From: Desulfurococcales archaeon
Lineage (GTDB): Archaea > Thermoproteota > Thermoprotei_A > Sulfolobales > Desulfurococcaceae
Length of the DNA: 64,000 bases
Direction of reading: 5' to 3'
Assembly: GCA_027022365.1 (NCBI GenBank)
Contig: JALVYU010000011.1
Coordinates: forward strand, 99,742 to 163,741
A program made the translations under genes and the position numbers. The notes under the pieces were generated by a model that was not told the DNA's origin, searched no databases, and was given only the letters and a program-made list of their open reading frames with translations. This document shows positions 29,649 through 40,010 of this stretch, in pieces. The stretch's first letter is position 1; each line of letters opens with the position of its first letter.

Positions 29649-30753
29649 GCCTTCCTTCCTTGAACCTGTCTATGGTGAGGTTTTCGGCCTCTCTTATCCC
29701 TGGCTTACCCCTGACTATCCATTCCGCAACCGCCTCGGAGGCGGCTGGGGCTATCATAAACCCGTGGCCACTAAACCCTGTTGAGACGTAGAGGCTCTCC
29801 ACATCTTTTACCGGGCCGAGGATGGGGTGGTGATCTGGCGTCATGACATAATAGCCTGTCCAGTACCTTATGATGTGTGTTGATGGGAACCAGTCGAAGT
29901 ATTTGCTCCATATCCTCACGGCCGTGTATAAGAACTCTATCCTGTTCATCGGGGGTCTATTGTATTCTTCTTCGAGCTCAGCGCCGATGAGGAAGCCTCC
30001 CGACACTGTTTGCACCATGTAGGATGCAGTCTCCCAGTCGACGAGGAGGGGCTTGAATACCTCTCTGTATTTTTCCGTAATCAGTGCGTGTTTGGGCAGA
30101 TTGTTTATTGGAGCATCAACCCCGCATGTACTGAGTATGTCTCTACTGCCATACCCGGCGGCAACCAGTATTGTTTCCGCCTCAACCCTCTCTTTCTCGG
30201 TCAATACACCCTTGGCTTCCCTATTCTCCACAATTATTTTCTCGGCTTTCTCCGGATACCTTACCTCTACGCCGCTCTTTTTTAGGTACTCCAGAACGTT
30301 TAGGAGCGCGGTGAACGGGTTTGATTTCCCAGCAATAGGATCATGTACCCCAGCGACGAGGGTGTCGGTCTTAATGGTTGGGACGAGTTCCTTTATCTCG
30401 TCGGGGTCGACTATACGTGTCGGGACGCCTAGGCTGTGGTGGAAGCGAACATACTCCTTGAAGTTCCTAAGATGTTCTTCACGCGACAACAGCCAGACGT
30501 ACCCGCCCTGTACAAAGGGGAAGCCGAACCTATTGGATAATTCCTTCCACTTCTCTATACTCCTCTTCATCAATACCACGTGTTCTCTGCTCGTGAAGCT
30601 AGCCCTTATACCGGTCGCGCACCTGAACGTGCCCCCGCTCCCCGGGTAGTTTTTCTCTATAATTGCTATTTTCTCGATGCCACGGTCGAGGAGCTCGAGC
30701 GCTGTGTATACCCCGTTTATCCCTGCCCCGATCACGGCCACATCGTATCTCAA
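29620..30753 (-). CDS. pdhB: Dye-linked L-proline dehydrogenase beta subunit (DAO family)
   Basis: This is a 377-residue FAD enzyme of the D-amino acid oxidase/sarcosine oxidase beta fold. The dinucleotide motif is VIGAGINGVYTALELLDRG, and the C-terminal FAD contact is YVSTGFSGHGFMIAPAASEA. In Thermococcales PDH1, the beta subunit of this length oxidises L-proline to pyrroline-5-carboxylate. The gene is the last of a four-gene unit in the order A-F-X-B, identical to the pdhAFXB cluster. It starts with TTG in a TTGA overlap with pdhX. Sarcosine or another secondary amine is the alternative substrate. Confidence 0.8.
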   Translation of the reverse strand: MRYDVAVIGAGINGVYTALELLDRGIEKIAIIEKNYPGSGGTFRCATGIRASFTSREHVVLMKRSIEKWKELSNRFGFPFVQGGYVWLLSREEHLRNFKEYVRFHHSLGVPTRIVDPDEIKELVPTIKTDTLVAGVHDPIAGKSNPFTALLNVLEYLKKSGVEVRYPEKAEKIIVENREAKGVLTEKERVEAETILVAAGYGSRDILSTCGVDAPINNLPKHALITEKYREVFKPLLVDWETASYMVQTVSGGFLIGAELEEEYNRPPMNRIEFLYTAVRIWSKYFDWFPSTHIIRYWTGYYVMTPDHHPILGPVKDVESLYVSTGFSGHGFMIAPAASEAVAEWIVRGKPGIREAENLTIDRFKEGRLIHEIAVFG

Positions 30754-31025
30754 TAATTATCGCCTCCCAGGAAGTACTTTGCCTGTACGGGGTGTAGTGG
30801 GGGCCTAGATGTTGGGAGCATCAGTTCCTCCGCGTTCTTGCCCGTGGCTCTCCGGAGTATTCTCAGTACTATGGGTATACAGTGGGTGCCCTGGCAGGGC
30901 CCCATACCTATCCTTAGATAGCGCTTGAGGCTCTCGAGGTCGGTGTATCCCTTCTCTATGGCTTCTAGGACATCGGCGAGCGTTACTTCCTCGCATCTAC
31001 ATATGATTATTTTTCGGGGATCCAT
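30750..31025 (-). CDS. pdhX: BFD-like [2Fe-2S] protein of the proline dehydrogenase cluster
   Basis: This 91-residue protein has a bacterioferritin-associated ferredoxin-like cluster site, IIICRCEEVTLADV then GMGPCQGTHC, i.e. C-x-C followed by C-x4-C. It likely relays electrons between the flavins of the alpha and beta subunits. I place the start at ATG 31025 with GGAGGTGAG six bases upstream; a GTG at 31046 would add seven residues. It overlaps pdhF by 19 bases and pdhB by four, so the genes are tightly coupled. Confidence 0.78.
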   Translation of the reverse strand: MDPRKIIICRCEEVTLADVLEAIEKGYTDLESLKRYLRIGMGPCQGTHCIPIVLRILRRATGKNAEELMLPTSRPPLHPVQAKYFLGGDNY

Positions 31026-31492
31026 ATGGCTCTCACCTCCAACCACTTATCCTTTGGGACGGAAACGGTTACAGCCCATGTACGGTCATGCTGCCACGCC
31101 TTAACGATCACGCCCTCACCCACAGGTTCTCCACGTCTATTGAGAAGTGTCACCCACATACCTTTCTCTGGTCTTGGCAGGAACTCGTACGGCAGTGTTA
31201 TTAGTGCTTGGCCGGGCTTGGAGAGGTCGACAACGAACAAGGCCTGGCCCGGGCACTGTGGGACGCAGACCCCGCACCCTATACATTTGTCCCAGTCTAT
31301 CCTGGGTATCTCGTAGATCTTATCCATTCTTATCGCTTTGAACGGGCATACATGTACACATATATTGCAGGGTATCTCCTCAGGGCACTCCGCTATGACG
31401 ACGGGGCCTTTCTCGAGCCTCTCCCTTGGTGGGAGGAGGCCTAGCTTCTCGAGCTCCTCGGGCGTGATATATCCTTTCTCCTTATAGCTCAC
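31007..31492 (-). CDS. pdhF: Ferredoxin-like subunit of the proline dehydrogenase cluster
   Basis: This 161-residue protein holds two [4Fe-4S] motifs, CNICVHVCPFKAI and CIGCGVCVPQCPGQALF, followed by a beta-rich C-terminal domain of about 70 residues. It would carry electrons from the PDH1 complex to a membrane or soluble acceptor. It starts at GTG in the GTGA overlap with pdhA and itself overlaps pdhX. The extra C-terminal domain makes it longer than a plain ferredoxin, as in pdhF of Thermococcales. Confidence 0.78.
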   Translation of the reverse strand: MSYKEKGYITPEELEKLGLLPPRERLEKGPVVIAECPEEIPCNICVHVCPFKAIRMDKIYEIPRIDWDKCIGCGVCVPQCPGQALFVVDLSKPGQALITLPYEFLPRPEKGMWVTLLNRRGEPVGEGVIVKAWQHDRTWAVTVSVPKDKWLEVRAIWIPEK

Positions 31493-32973
31493 GTGTACTC
31501 ACCTATCCTGATCTTCTCCATTTCCTCTTCCGAGACAGTCACCTTGAGCTTTCCCTCCCTAGCCCTCCTTACGACCGGGGCCATCCTGTACTCGTTCCAG
31601 AGGAAATCTATGAGCTTTCCACGTCTCTCCTCGACCTCTTTGCCGCCGATGCCTAGTTTTAGGAGTGCGGATAAAGCAGCTATTTCTCCCTCGATGAACG
31701 CAGTCGTTGCCTCTTCTATGCCCGAAGCATCACCTGCTACGAAGAGGTTTTCAACACTTGTCTCCTGGCCCCACGTCCTTATAGGCACTAATCCTCCTGC
31801 CTCCGGAACCCATTTCATAACTGCGCCTGCCTGGGCGAAGAACTTTGTGTCGGGCTGGAGGCCTATCGATATGAGTACTAGGTCGACACCGAACTCTTTC
31901 TCGGTGCCTGGGATGGGGTGGAAATGCTCATCGTATGCTTGGAGCACTGCTTTCTCAACCCTTTCCGTCCCGATGGCTCTGACTATGCTGTGCCTCGTCA
32001 GTATTTTGACGCCTAGTCTCCTGATCTTGGCGGCGTGGACGAACCAGCCGCCTATCCTCGGCAGTATCTCCGCTAGAGCCTCTACCTTCACACCCGCTTG
32101 GAGCAACTGATACGCTATGATCAATCCGACGTTACCGCTGCCGATAACAACTGCCTTGTCTCCGGGCCGGACACCGTATTGGTTCATGAGGGTTTGAGCA
32201 CCCCCAGCACCCATTACACCGGGTAGATAGTTGCCCTCGAAATCCAATCCTTTCTCAGCTGCGCCGGGGGCAGCGATGACCGTCTTGGCTTTGACAAGGA
32301 GATTGAGTGGATGCTCTCCGTGTACCGCTACCCCCACTACTCCGCCTTTGAAGTACCCATATGCGAACCCATTAGTGTAGACACGTATGTTGTTATACTC
32401 TTTGATCTTCTTGGAGAGCATCTCTGCTATCCTGAACCCTCTTGTTCCGCCGAAATAGTCTCTTGAGCCGAAGAACTTGTGTGTCTGCTTGACGAGCTGG
32501 CCTCCTAGCACGAAGTGATCATTGACCAGGACGACGTCCGCCCCATGCTCAGCGGCCACAAGAGCCGCTTTAAGCCCAGCGGGGCCCCCACCCACAACCA
32601 GAAGATCCGTCTCTACCCTGATTGTTTCGACGTTCTCCTGCCTCCTAGCCCTACGTATATCTGCTAGGCCCTCCTGAGGCTCAACATGAATTCCTTCCCT
32701 GACAGGCTCAACACATATCCTAGTATTAGGCACACCATCAACTACTGATAGACAGCTACTACACTTACCTATCATACAGTAGGCTCCCCTGGGAAGCCCT
32801 AGTTTTGGGCTCCTATTGAACACCCTGTAACCCACAGCGTAGAGAGCCGCTAAGATGCTCTCCCCCTCATAGGCTTCGATGACCTTATCTCTATAGTAGA
32901 ACTTGACACGTCGGCCGCGCTTGAAATCCAGGATCGGGTGCTCATAGATCCTATAATCAGGCAAGACCAACAC
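31489..32973 (-). CDS. pdhA: Dye-linked L-proline dehydrogenase alpha subunit (SoxA-like)
   Basis: This 494-residue flavoprotein begins with a [2Fe-2S] domain (CMIGKCSSCLSVVDG, later RICVEPV) like the alpha subunit of sarcosine oxidase. It has two dinucleotide-binding motifs, VVGGGPAGLKAALVAAEHGA and VIGSGNVGLIIAYQLLQAG, and ends in a helical domain. PDH1 alpha subunits of about 55 kDa have this order and carry NADH dehydrogenase activity. It is the first gene of the A-F-X-B unit and is divergent from argS with 132 bases between starts. Confidence 0.82.
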   Translation of the reverse strand: MLVLPDYRIYEHPILDFKRGRRVKFYYRDKVIEAYEGESILAALYAVGYRVFNRSPKLGLPRGAYCMIGKCSSCLSVVDGVPNTRICVEPVREGIHVEPQEGLADIRRARRQENVETIRVETDLLVVGGGPAGLKAALVAAEHGADVVLVNDHFVLGGQLVKQTHKFFGSRDYFGGTRGFRIAEMLSKKIKEYNNIRVYTNGFAYGYFKGGVVGVAVHGEHPLNLLVKAKTVIAAPGAAEKGLDFEGNYLPGVMGAGGAQTLMNQYGVRPGDKAVVIGSGNVGLIIAYQLLQAGVKVEALAEILPRIGGWFVHAAKIRRLGVKILTRHSIVRAIGTERVEKAVLQAYDEHFHPIPGTEKEFGVDLVLISIGLQPDTKFFAQAGAVMKWVPEAGGLVPIRTWGQETSVENLFVAGDASGIEEATTAFIEGEIAALSALLKLGIGGKEVEERRGKLIDFLWNEYRMAPVVRRAREGKLKVTVSEEEMEKIRIGEYT

Positions 32974-33105
32974 CTATCCGGGAGTAAACACTATACGCTC
33001 TACGGTAAAAACTAAGTGATTATCGGGTTGCACAAGAACTAATAAGTTAGTGTTTTCTAAATTAATTTAATCCCATTAACCATTGATCAATGGGGGGAAA
33101 TACTG

Positions 33106-35328
33106 GTGGAGATAAAGGAATGCTTGATGCGCGCACTTATCGAGACAATCCCTAGGGTCATAGGTCTCGACGAAAAGGTCGTCGAGGACCTTGTGGCTAA
33201 GCGCAGGCTCAAATTAGCGAGAACACCTGATCCGAAGTACGGGGACTATGGTGTGGCGCTCCACGTAGTCCTCCATATGGTTAAGGCCCCCCGCCAAGAA
33301 TGGGATAAGCTCCTCTCCAGGATAGCCAATGAAATAATGGGTTCCAGCAGGGCCAAGGAATGCTTCATATATAGGATAGATTATTCAAATGGTTACCTCA
33401 ACTTCTACATAGACTATAGAAAGCTCTCCAGGATAATCTTCAAGAAAATAATAGATGAAGCCCTATTCGACGAGATAAGGTCTTATGGGCGGGGAGAAAA
33501 GATACTCGTAGAACACACGAGCGCGAATCCTATTCATCCCCTCCATATTGGGAGCGGGAGAAACGCCGTTATAGGCAACACCTTCGCGAGAATATTGCGC
33601 AGACTAGGTTTCAGCGTCCGTGAGCACTTCTACGTTGACGATATGGGTAGACAAGTAGCCGTAATGGTTTACGGATACACGAAGGTCAAGGAGAAAGGGA
33701 TAGAGCCTCCCCCGAAAATCAAGCCTGACCATTGGATCGGAGCGATCTATGCTCTCACAAACATCTTTGTCTCGATAAAGAACATGCACCACGAACAAGA
33801 GAAAATAGCGGGCGAGATCAGAACCCTTATCGAGCACCTAAAGGAGGAAGCGTTCGGGAAACGCGGCGACGGATACCTGTTGGCTGTCACTAGGATAGCC
33901 GAGTCCCAGCTAAGCCTAAAACACGACCCAGGAGCAGTCCTAGAAATGATCGTTTCTGCACTGAAGAAACAGGAGGGAAAGAAGCCTACCGGGATACGTA
34001 GAGAGGCAGAGTCCCTTCTATTAAGATACAGGGATATTAGAAATAAACTAGCTGAGCTATACGAGTGCGCCGAAGACCTCAGAACAGTTTTCCCACGGCT
34101 CTACGACGTCCTATCCCAATCTATCGATGAACCAGAGGTGTTCGAGGAGAAAGTATCTGAGCTCATGAAGCTGTACGAGGAAGAAGACCCGAGGATAACA
34201 AGGCTCTTCAGGGAAGCAATAGACCTCGTACTGAGGGGTTTCGATTCAACACTTAGAAGGATAGGTATAGTCTTCGATTCTTACGACTGGGAGAGCGACC
34301 CAGAGATCAAGAAGTTGACCAGAGAGATCATCGAGGCATCCCTGAGGACAAGGTATGGTGGTAGCGAGGGCCAGGCAGTAATAGTTGATCTAGGGAAAGC
34401 CTACGAGGAAGACGATTATATCCGTAGCATATTCGGGGCGGAGAAGCCCGAGCGCGTAGTGCTGAGGAGAAGCGATGGGACAACACTCTACGTCTCAAGA
34501 GACATAGCGTATACTATATACAAGTACAGGGTGACCGGGGCGAAGAAAGTATACAATGTGATCGCGACCGAGCAGAACCTCGAGCAGAAACAAGTTAGGA
34601 GCGTCCTCTACCTGCTGGGATACAAGGACTATGCCGACAATACCATACACCTCGCCTATGAAATGGTGCACCTTAAAGGCTATAGGATGCGTGGAAGATA
34701 CGGAAGATACATCAGCATGGACGAGCTTATTGAGAGATACCGTAAGCTCATGCTAGACCAATACATGGAATCACACAAGAAACTCGGGGTTGAGGAGGCT
34801 GAGAGCATTCTTGACAAGGCCGAGAAGCTAGCCGTAGCAAATACTAGATATCTATTGCTAAGCATTGAACCCCTCAAAGTACTAACGTTCGATCCTGGGA
34901 AACTGGCTGAGCATACAGAAGGATCATGGATACAATACACGTATGCGAGACTCCTAAGTATACTCAGGAAAGCGTATGGAGAAGACATTGATAGACCGGA
35001 CGATGTAAGAAGGGAGGTAACGCGTGACTATGACGGAATAGACATCGATGCGATAGGGCTGACGAGGGAGGAAGAGGAGATCATTGAAAAACTCATGGGC
35101 TATAAAGACGTGCTGGTAACCGCCTATGAGGAGATGAAGCCTAACAAGGTGGCGGAATACGCCTACGAGCTATCATCAGTACTTAATCTCTTCTATGAGA
35201 AGATCCCCGTCATAAAGGAGAGGATTGAAAACAAGAAGAAATTCAGGCTTGTACTCATCTATTGTGCCGCGAAAATACTTGGTGACGCAATGTACGTGAT
35301 GGGAATCCCTGTTCTCCCAAGGATCTAG
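33106..35328 (+). CDS. argS: Arginyl-tRNA synthetase with an enlarged insertion
   Basis: This class I synthetase charges tRNA-Arg. The first signature is HPLHIGSGRNA within EHTSANPIHPLHIGSGRN; the second, in the KMSKS position, reads YRMRGRYGRYISMDELI, and the anticodon-binding helices follow (EGSWIQYTYARLLSILRKA). The N-terminal additional domain is present. At 740 residues it is about 100 longer than most archaeal ArgRS, because of a helical insertion between PDHWIGAIYAL and the LMKLYEEEDPRI segment (roughly residues 240-345). It starts at GTG 33106 (GGGGGGAAA upstream). Confidence 0.93.
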   Translation: MEIKECLMRALIETIPRVIGLDEKVVEDLVAKRRLKLARTPDPKYGDYGVALHVVLHMVKAPRQEWDKLLSRIANEIMGSSRAKECFIYRIDYSNGYLNFYIDYRKLSRIIFKKIIDEALFDEIRSYGRGEKILVEHTSANPIHPLHIGSGRNAVIGNTFARILRRLGFSVREHFYVDDMGRQVAVMVYGYTKVKEKGIEPPPKIKPDHWIGAIYALTNIFVSIKNMHHEQEKIAGEIRTLIEHLKEEAFGKRGDGYLLAVTRIAESQLSLKHDPGAVLEMIVSALKKQEGKKPTGIRREAESLLLRYRDIRNKLAELYECAEDLRTVFPRLYDVLSQSIDEPEVFEEKVSELMKLYEEEDPRITRLFREAIDLVLRGFDSTLRRIGIVFDSYDWESDPEIKKLTREIIEASLRTRYGGSEGQAVIVDLGKAYEEDDYIRSIFGAEKPERVVLRRSDGTTLYVSRDIAYTIYKYRVTGAKKVYNVIATEQNLEQKQVRSVLYLLGYKDYADNTIHLAYEMVHLKGYRMRGRYGRYISMDELIERYRKLMLDQYMESHKKLGVEEAESILDKAEKLAVANTRYLLLSIEPLKVLTFDPGKLAEHTEGSWIQYTYARLLSILRKAYGEDIDRPDDVRREVTRDYDGIDIDAIGLTREEEEIIEKLMGYKDVLVTAYEEMKPNKVAEYAYELSSVLNLFYEKIPVIKERIENKKKFRLVLIYCAAKILGDAMYVMGIPVLPRI

Positions 35329-35386
35329 GCCTCCCAGTCGCCTGTAGATAATTTTTTCTATGTATTCAATTCATAGAATCCTATAG

Positions 35387-36748
<1,362 letters not shown>

Positions 36749-36828
36749 AGTTATCCCTCTTTTTCCGCAGAATCCTATTGTCCGTACATATTTTTAAGAG
36801 AGGCCTATTTATATAGTCTAGAAAGTCC

Positions 36829-37614
36829 ATGACGGATAGCGGTCTCTCAGAATATTTTACCAAAAGATCAGGGCTGGTGAGGATATTGAGCAATATTGAA
36901 TACGAAATACTTTCATGCTGCTCTTTGCTCCCGCTTTACCTTGGGGAGGGACGCCGTAGACTCATCGCAACAATAGCCGAGGAACTAAGAAACATATATG
37001 GTTATGATCTTGTGGTCAATGGCTTGGATGCGATCATAGTGGATATGAAGGAGTTCATCAAGGATCACGCGGTTGCAGCCCATATATACACCTTCATAAA
37101 CGGCGATATAATTGTATGGAGCAGTAAAGACATATCGCTAGAAGGAATGATATTACCCGACAACATAGTTGTTCTGCCCAAGAGTGATTTCGAAGATATG
37201 ATCAAATCACTAAAGGAGCTCAGCAACGGCGTTGTAAGTAAACCGAAACTGCTCTTATCCGGCAAGACCAAGTGCTTCAAGAAAGAGCTTCTAGAATGCT
37301 ATATCAGTAGCTACAAGGAGTTCGTATACCGCTATGATGATATTAGTCTTCAGCTCAAATGCAATGGAGCGACGCTGAAGATAGATACAGTAATGCTGGC
37401 CGATAAGTTCGTCTCAAGCCTAATCGATGGGACGGGAAAGCTGGTCGAAACTATAGCATCACATCTCCCACGGCGTAGCAGAAGATTCTTTGCTAAGAAG
37501 GTAAAGGATGAAATAACAGATGAAGCTTTAAGATATCTCGCCGAGCTAGCTAAAAAATACATGGTAGTCTTCCCGAAAACCCCGGAATATATGGAGCTAT
37601 TTAAGATAACCTAG
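36829..37614 (+). CDS. Hypothetical protein
   Basis: I do not recognise this 261-residue soluble protein. It is mixed alpha/beta, with six cysteines including SCCSLLPLY and KTKCFKKELLECY, and a helical end. A TATTTATATAG box about 20 bases before the ATG suggests a leaderless transcript. Its 3' end overlaps the convergent isoaspartyl peptidase gene by 14 bases. Confidence 0.55.
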   Translation: MTDSGLSEYFTKRSGLVRILSNIEYEILSCCSLLPLYLGEGRRRLIATIAEELRNIYGYDLVVNGLDAIIVDMKEFIKDHAVAAHIYTFINGDIIVWSSKDISLEGMILPDNIVVLPKSDFEDMIKSLKELSNGVVSKPKLLLSGKTKCFKKELLECYISSYKEFVYRYDDISLQLKCNGATLKIDTVMLADKFVSSLIDGTGKLVETIASHLPRRSRRFFAKKVKDEITDEALRYLAELAKKYMVVFPKTPEYMELFKIT

Positions 37615-38581
37615 GTGTCCTAGGAGGCTTTATCAATGCTTTGATGTTGTCGCCCTCATAGTATCCTATGAGCATTGCCTCGGTATTGTAGGCCCAGACG
37701 ATCTCCCCGTTTTTATCGATTGCTATAAAGCCCATAGTGTTCTCTCCAACGGCTTTGTTAACGTATTCAAGGGTTTTCTCGGCGGCCGCAACCAGATCCT
37801 TGGTTTTCCTATACATTGTGTCGAGGTACTTGCACGTCATGCACTCCATGATCTTCTCCCCGATACCTGTGGCGGAACACGCAGTGTAAGCGGAGGCGTA
37901 AAAGCCCGCGCCGGGAACAGGCGAGTCGCCTATTCTTCCCGGGAACTTGAGTATGACTCCACCAGTGCTTACCGCGGCGGCTAGCCTGCCCTGCGAGTCA
38001 ACAGCGACCGCGCCGACAGTATCTCCCACATCAAGGGTTTCCTCAATGATCTTCTTTATGAAGCCATAGTCTTCGAGGAAACGCGTTATTTTCCTGTATA
38101 CCTCCGGCTCGCCCTCCAGAAGCTTCCTGACTGCTTCCTGGTACCTCTCCCAAACATGAGGTGGTGGAGGCGGCAATGGGGGCAGGCCGTTGAGGAATGC
38201 GAGTAGGTCGGCTCCCTTTCCCCCTATAAGGTGATGGTCTGTCTTCTCCATGACTATCCTGGCGAGGACAACAGGGTTCCTCGTAGCTGTTACCGATGCT
38301 ACAGCGCCTATTCTCCCAGTGGCTCCATCCATTACGCCTGCATCAAGGCTTCTACTTCCCATGAAGTCTAATACGCTTCCGACCCCGGCGTTGAGGTATC
38401 CTGAGTCCTCCATACACTTAACTGCTTCAACCACAGCATCTATAGCTGATCCATTGTCTCGCAGTATATTCATCCCCTTCTCCACGCATTTCATGACAGC
38501 TTCTCTAGCCTTATCCGCGTATTTGGAGCGGCTCCACCTGCCTGCTCCGCCATGTAGGATTATGTTTGGCCTCATAAGCAT
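37601..38581 (-). CDS. Isoaspartyl peptidase / plant-type L-asparaginase (Ntn hydrolase)
   Basis: This 326-residue proenzyme belongs to the type 2 asparaginase family, which hydrolyses isoaspartyl dipeptides and asparagine. The N-terminal IILHGGAGRW motif is typical. The autocleavage site is before the Thr in DVGDTVGAVAVDSQG, and substrate residues follow in AAAVSTGGVILKFPGRIGDS and GAGFYAS. Isoaspartate repair is relevant at high temperature. It starts at ATG 38581 and is divergent from the 38661 membrane protein. Confidence 0.9.
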   Translation of the reverse strand: MLMRPNIILHGGAGRWSRSKYADKAREAVMKCVEKGMNILRDNGSAIDAVVEAVKCMEDSGYLNAGVGSVLDFMGSRSLDAGVMDGATGRIGAVASVTATRNPVVLARIVMEKTDHHLIGGKGADLLAFLNGLPPLPPPPPHVWERYQEAVRKLLEGEPEVYRKITRFLEDYGFIKKIIEETLDVGDTVGAVAVDSQGRLAAAVSTGGVILKFPGRIGDSPVPGAGFYASAYTACSATGIGEKIMECMTCKYLDTMYRKTKDLVAAAEKTLEYVNKAVGENTMGFIAIDKNGEIVWAYNTEAMLIGYYEGDNIKALIKPPRTPRLS

Positions 38582-38660
38582 GTTCGCCTCTCATTATTTC
38601 CTGCAAATTAATAATTGAATGAGGTGATAGAAAAATAATTAGCGCCTCCCAAATATAGTC

Positions 38661-40010
38661 ATGATACAATCGATGCGGTGTTGGATATTGACAGTTCTAG
38701 GCAGACTTGTATCGAGGATAAGGTTTAAGCGTGAGCCCCTGATCAACCATATACTCGTCCCAATAGGCCTGATAATCTCTCTCCCCGTTATTGCATCTCT
38801 CTCAGTCAAGGTAGAGATGAGTGGTTTATCGTCATTGCAGGAGACATGGTATTATCCTCTTGCGAGCCTTTATCTTGCCTATATAGCGTTCTCAGCATAT
38901 TCCGCCTACAGGTTATCCAAGATAGTCACGAGGCATCTGGTGGACAGCGGCTTGACGAGCTATTACTGGCTCCGAAACATGGGTGATGACGATGCCGTGG
39001 TGAGGCTCTACAAGTCAGGGCTTAGAAAGAAGAACTTGCCGTCACCACTGAGCTCTCTAGTCCTATGCCTTATCACCGGGGGGCTTGCCTATCCTTTAAT
39101 CCTACATATGGCTGAACGCGTGTTCAGCCACCACGCATATGGTGAGGAGAAGAAGTTCTTGGGCCGTAGCCAGGCAAGGCCTTTGAGCCTGGGCCAGGGT
39201 ATTCTCGATATAGCGGCCTCTATGCTGACCATTGGCGTCTACATGTTCTACTGGATAAGACGGTTCATCAAGACATACAATAACCATATAGAACTAGTTC
39301 ATTCTCGGCACCCAGAACCACCTGTTCCGGGTGAGGCTAGTGTTCCTGAGAGATTCTATCCTAGCGGCCCCATTCTAGCAGTGTCTATGCTCCTCATCGG
39401 CCTAGGGGTAGCTGTGTTCATGGTTGTCAGCGGTCTGCCAGTCTACTTGCCCTACATCGTAGGTGTGGGGCTCATTACTTGTTATTTCTCCTACAGGCTT
39501 TCCCGGAGAGTCTTCGGCCTCCAATTCCTAGGAACGCTTATGATGATATATTTTCTCTTTATCTCAACCAGTTTCATCGGGTTCGCTGGCCAAGGCCTCT
39601 TCTCAACGCTATATAAGAGCTTGGAACAAATGACGAGCAGGTTCAGCCTAAATAATCCATGGCTTCTCTCAGTCCAGATATATACGAACAACTTGGTCCC
39701 AAGTACTGTCGCTCTCGCCCCAATTATTGGTGCCCCGTACCTCGCGTACGCTATTGGGCAAGCAGGGATCATTTATGGCTTCATGATCAGCGCCAAGCTC
39801 GCCTCCTCCGGCCCCGCCATACTTTTGCTCCCAGTTATGCCTCACTCGATACTAGAGCTATCCGCTTACGCCCTCTTCATAGCTTCTTCGATAAGGCTGT
39901 TAACCGGAGATAGGAGGGTAGCGCCGAAAATAATTGGCTCCTATGCCTTGCTCTACGTTGCTGCCCTGGTAGAGGCCTTTTCGATTTACTTGGCGCATCT
40001 TATTTCCTAG
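38661..40010 (+). CDS. Polytopic membrane protein with C-terminal SpoIIM-like domain
   Basis: This 449-residue protein has about ten membrane helices in two halves. The C-terminal half (about 295-440) resembles SpoIIM/DUF95: SVQIYTNNLVPSTVALAP, then AIGQAGIIYGFMISAKL and a VMPHSILELSAYALFIASS motif, where P-H-x-x-L-E is characteristic. The N-terminal half has four helices and cytosolic loops and is not recognised. Archaeal SpoIIM relatives have no known function. It overlaps the convergent glycosidase gene by 11 bases. Confidence 0.65.
   Translation: MIQSMRCWILTVLGRLVSRIRFKREPLINHILVPIGLIISLPVIASLSVKVEMSGLSSLQETWYYPLASLYLAYIAFSAYSAYRLSKIVTRHLVDSGLTSYYWLRNMGDDDAVVRLYKSGLRKKNLPSPLSSLVLCLITGGLAYPLILHMAERVFSHHAYGEEKKFLGRSQARPLSLGQGILDIAASMLTIGVYMFYWIRRFIKTYNNHIELVHSRHPEPPVPGEASVPERFYPSGPILAVSMLLIGLGVAVFMVVSGLPVYLPYIVGVGLITCYFSYRLSRRVFGLQFLGTLMMIYFLFISTSFIGFAGQGLFSTLYKSLEQMTSRFSLNNPWLLSVQIYTNNLVPSTVALAPIIGAPYLAYAIGQAGIIYGFMISAKLASSGPAILLLPVMPHSILELSAYALFIASSIRLLTGDRRVAPKIIGSYALLYVAALVEAFSIYLAHLIS

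Noticed and set aside
30053..30649. 198-residue open frame on the plus strand.
   Set aside because: It is antisense to the FAD enzyme pdhB, has low-complexity Ser/Leu composition and no family resemblance.
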